A DNA stretch of 27,195 nt from JAYPUG01 sp038117265 (GTDB taxonomy: Bacteria; Pseudomonadota; Alphaproteobacteria; UBA6615): positions 1 through 27,195 of the forward strand of contig JAYOFO010000036.1 in assembly GCA_038117265.1 (NCBI GenBank), written 5' to 3'. The notes under the pieces are model-generated. The model had not been told where the DNA came from. It ran no database searches and saw only the letters and a program-made list of their open reading frames with translations. Every line of letters begins with the position of its first letter. The stretch's first letter is position 1. Positions 24,282 through 27,195 of the stretch are shown here, one piece after another. The translations under genes were made by a program, and so were the position numbers.

Positions 24282-24308
24282 TTGGCACTCACGCGGGGGG
24301 AGTGCTAT
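24282..24308 (+). promoter_or_regulatory. CIRCE operator (HrcA binding site)
   Basis: TTGGCACTC, nine bases, then GAGTGCTAT. The consensus is TTAGCACTC-N9-GAGTGCTAA; each arm differs at one base and the spacer length is exact. It lies directly before groES, so HrcA is expected to repress the operon until heat or misfolded protein titrates GroEL. The hrcA gene is not in the window. Confidence 0.92.
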
Positions 24309-24358
24309 CACTTCGGCGAGACCCGCGGAAAATATTGAAGATACAGGAGGATAAAGGG

Positions 24359-24673
24359 ATGGGTTTTCGTCCTTTGCATGACCGCGTAGTGGTCCGCCGC
24401 GTCGGCTCTGACGAGAAGACGGCGGGCGGCATCATCATTCCCGACACGGCCCAGGAAAAGCCGTCGGAAGGCGAAGTCGTTGCGGTGGGCCCGGGCGGCC
24501 GCACCGAAGACGGCAAGGCCATTCCGATGGACGTGAAGCCGGGCGACCGGGTTCTGTTCGGCAAGTGGTCGGGCACCGAGGTTTCGATCGATGGCGAAGA
24601 GCTCCTCATCATGAAGGAGTCCGACATCATGGGCGTGGTCGAGGCCACCAAGAAGGCCAAGAAGGCCGCTTAA
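24359..24673 (+). CDS. groES: Co-chaperonin GroES
   Basis: A 104-residue heptameric lid of the chaperonin chamber. It begins MGFRPLHDRVVVRR, has the GroEL-binding mobile loop around 19-33 (EKTAGGIIIPDTAQE), the GRTEDGKAIPMDVKPGD roof region, and ends with ESDIMGVV plus a lysine-rich tail, KKAKKAA. A strong AGGAGG lies eight bases before the ATG at 24359; codons in frame further upstream belong to the leader and CIRCE and are not translated. groEL follows after 27 bp. Confidence 0.98.
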   Translation: MGFRPLHDRVVVRRVGSDEKTAGGIIIPDTAQEKPSEGEVVAVGPGGRTEDGKAIPMDVKPGDRVLFGKWSGTEVSIDGEELLIMKESDIMGVVEATKKAKKAA

Positions 24674-24700
24674 CCCGGATCCAGGGAAAGGAAGAAAGAA

Positions 24701-26338
<1,638 letters not shown>

Positions 26339-26365
26339 GCCACCCCTGCTCAAGGGAAACGAAGA

Positions 26366-26400
26366 GGGCCGCACCGGCGACGGTGCGGCCCTTTCTCTTT
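26366..26400 (+). terminator. Rho-independent terminator of groESL
   Basis: A perfect 10-bp GC-rich stem (26366-26375 with 26382-26391) closes a six-base loop and is followed by TTTCTCTTT. A-rich bases before the stem (GAAGA) could also make it work for the convergent dehydrogenase gene ending at 26426. Confidence 0.88.
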
Positions 26401-26425
26401 CGGGAATGCCGGAAGCGTGCTGCGG

Positions 26426-27195
26426 CTACGCTTCCTCGACCGCGCGGATGATCCCGGCCTGGTCCAGGTTCGCCCAGCCGCGGTCCATCATCTTCTGCCA
26501 CAGTTCCAGGTTCTTCTTCAGCGACGGCAGGTCGACACCGGCCTGGTCGGCGAGTTCGAGCGCCTGGAGGATGTCCTTGTGGTGCACCGAGGCGCGCCCG
26601 TGGGGCTCGAACCTGCGTTCGACCATGCGCCCGCCGTGCAAATCGAGGACGCGGGACTCGGCGAAGCCGCCGAGCAGCGCGGTGCGCACCTTGGCCGGAT
26701 CGACCCCGGCGCGCGCGGCCAGGGTCAGCCCCTCGGCGACGGCCGCCAGGGTCATGCCGACGATCGCTTGGTTCGCCGTCTTGGTGACCTGTCCCGCGCC
26801 GCTGCCGCCGATATGGGTGATGTTCGCGCCGAGCACCTCGAACACGGGCATCACGCGCGGCAGGACGGCATCGTCGGCGCCGATCATGATCGTCAGGTTG
26901 CCGGCCTCGGCCCCCACCGTGCCGCCCGAAACGGGCGCATCGACATAGTGCGCGCCCCGGGCCGCGGCTTCTTCGGCCCAGGCGCGGGTCTCGCGCACCT
27001 TGGTGGTGCCCATGTCGATGACGACGGCACCCGCGGCCAGGCCGGCGAAGACACCGTCGGGCCCGTGCAGCACCTTGTCGACCGACGGTGTGTCGGTGAC
27101 CATGACGATGGTGACGTCGCTGGCCGCGGCGACCTCGCGCGGGCTCGCCGCCACGGCGGCGCCCGCGGCGGCGAGCGCCTCGGCTGGTCCGGGGC
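26426..27195 (-). CDS. NAD(P)-dependent beta-hydroxyacid dehydrogenase (3-hydroxyisobutyrate dehydrogenase family), 5' end beyond window
   Basis: The visible 256 codons cover most of the protein; the frame is open to the right edge, so the N-terminal GxGxxG dinucleotide motif and true start lie outside. The GTG at 27154 is internal. Family features are DVTIVMVTD in the Rossmann domain, VIDMGTTKV, the substrate motif DAPVSGGTVGAEAGNL, and the catalytic lysine in GAGQVTKTANQ. The C-terminal helical domain includes HHKDILQALELADQAGVDLP. Such enzymes reversibly oxidise 3-hydroxyisobutyrate, tartronate semialdehyde partners or related short hydroxyacids; which one is undecidable here. It converges on groEL across a shared terminator. 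Confidence 0.88.
   Translation of the reverse strand, partial: PGPAEALAAAGAAVAASPREVAAASDVTIVMVTDTPSVDKVLHGPDGVFAGLAAGAVVIDMGTTKVRETRAWAEEAAARGAHYVDAPVSGGTVGAEAGNLTIMIGADDAVLPRVMPVFEVLGANITHIGGSGAGQVTKTANQAIVGMTLAAVAEGLTLAARAGVDPAKVRTALLGGFAESRVLDLHGGRMVERRFEPHGRASVHHKDILQALELADQAGVDLPSLKKNLELWQKMMDRGWANLDQAGIIRAVEEA

Overview
The window looks like chromosomal DNA from a GC-rich alphaproteobacterium. By eye GC is in the high sixties, and coding is dense on both strands. The alphaproteobacterial signals are an Usg-family gene, a groESL operon with a CIRCE operator, a type-2 CtaA heme A synthase, a DEXH helicase/PdeM repair pair, and a two-subunit KorAB-type 2-oxoacid:ferredoxin oxidoreductase. 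A Rhodospirillales-like member is a guess; the sequence does not fix the genus. I see no tRNA, rRNA, insertion sequence, CRISPR array or phage gene.

Layout. (1) 1-2852: a 5'-truncated dihydroorotase, convergent hisI, and a divergent COG0523 (CobW-type) GTPase. Dihydroorotase and HisI are metalloenzymes, and the GTPase is a putative metal chaperone. (2) 2934-4982: a crotonase-fold protein and an MFS transporter. (3) 5072-9491: an accessory stretch with three genes broken by point lesions: a 2OG-Fe(II) oxygenase with a frameshift, a DUF2238/YjdF membrane protein with an in-frame TAA, and a zinc alcohol dehydrogenase with an in-frame TAG. Intact fatty-acid-hydroxylase and quinone-oxidoreductase genes lie among them. 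(4) 9562-13149: a tightly overlapping run of HIT protein, ligase-associated DEXH helicase and PdeM nuclease. A photolyase gene follows that is cut to its first ~106 codons, apparently by a rearrangement. (5) 13512-19006, minus strand: ferredoxin-NADP reductase, korA, korB and ctaA, a ferredoxin-centred redox group plus heme A synthesis. (6) 19212-23772: a complete branched-chain-amino-acid-type (HAAT) ABC importer with the two permeases fused in one polypeptide. (7) 23816-26400: Usg, then groES-groEL with promoter, CIRCE and terminator. (8) 26426-end: a 3-hydroxyisobutyrate-dehydrogenase-family gene running off the window.

How the genes work together. KorAB oxidises a 2-oxoacid (probably 2-oxoglutarate) and reduces ferredoxin, and the neighbouring FAD reductase can pass those electrons to NADP. 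The helicase and PdeM form half of a known four-gene DNA-damage module whose ligase and exonuclease are not in this window. The ABC operon is translationally coupled at its last two junctions.

I found no clearly new system. The most notable observations are the concentration of four disrupted genes in about 8.5 kb, the metal-linked cluster at the left edge with a palindromic AT-rich element between hisI and the GTPase gene, the hairpin directly in front of ctaA, and the partial repair module coupled to a HIT gene.
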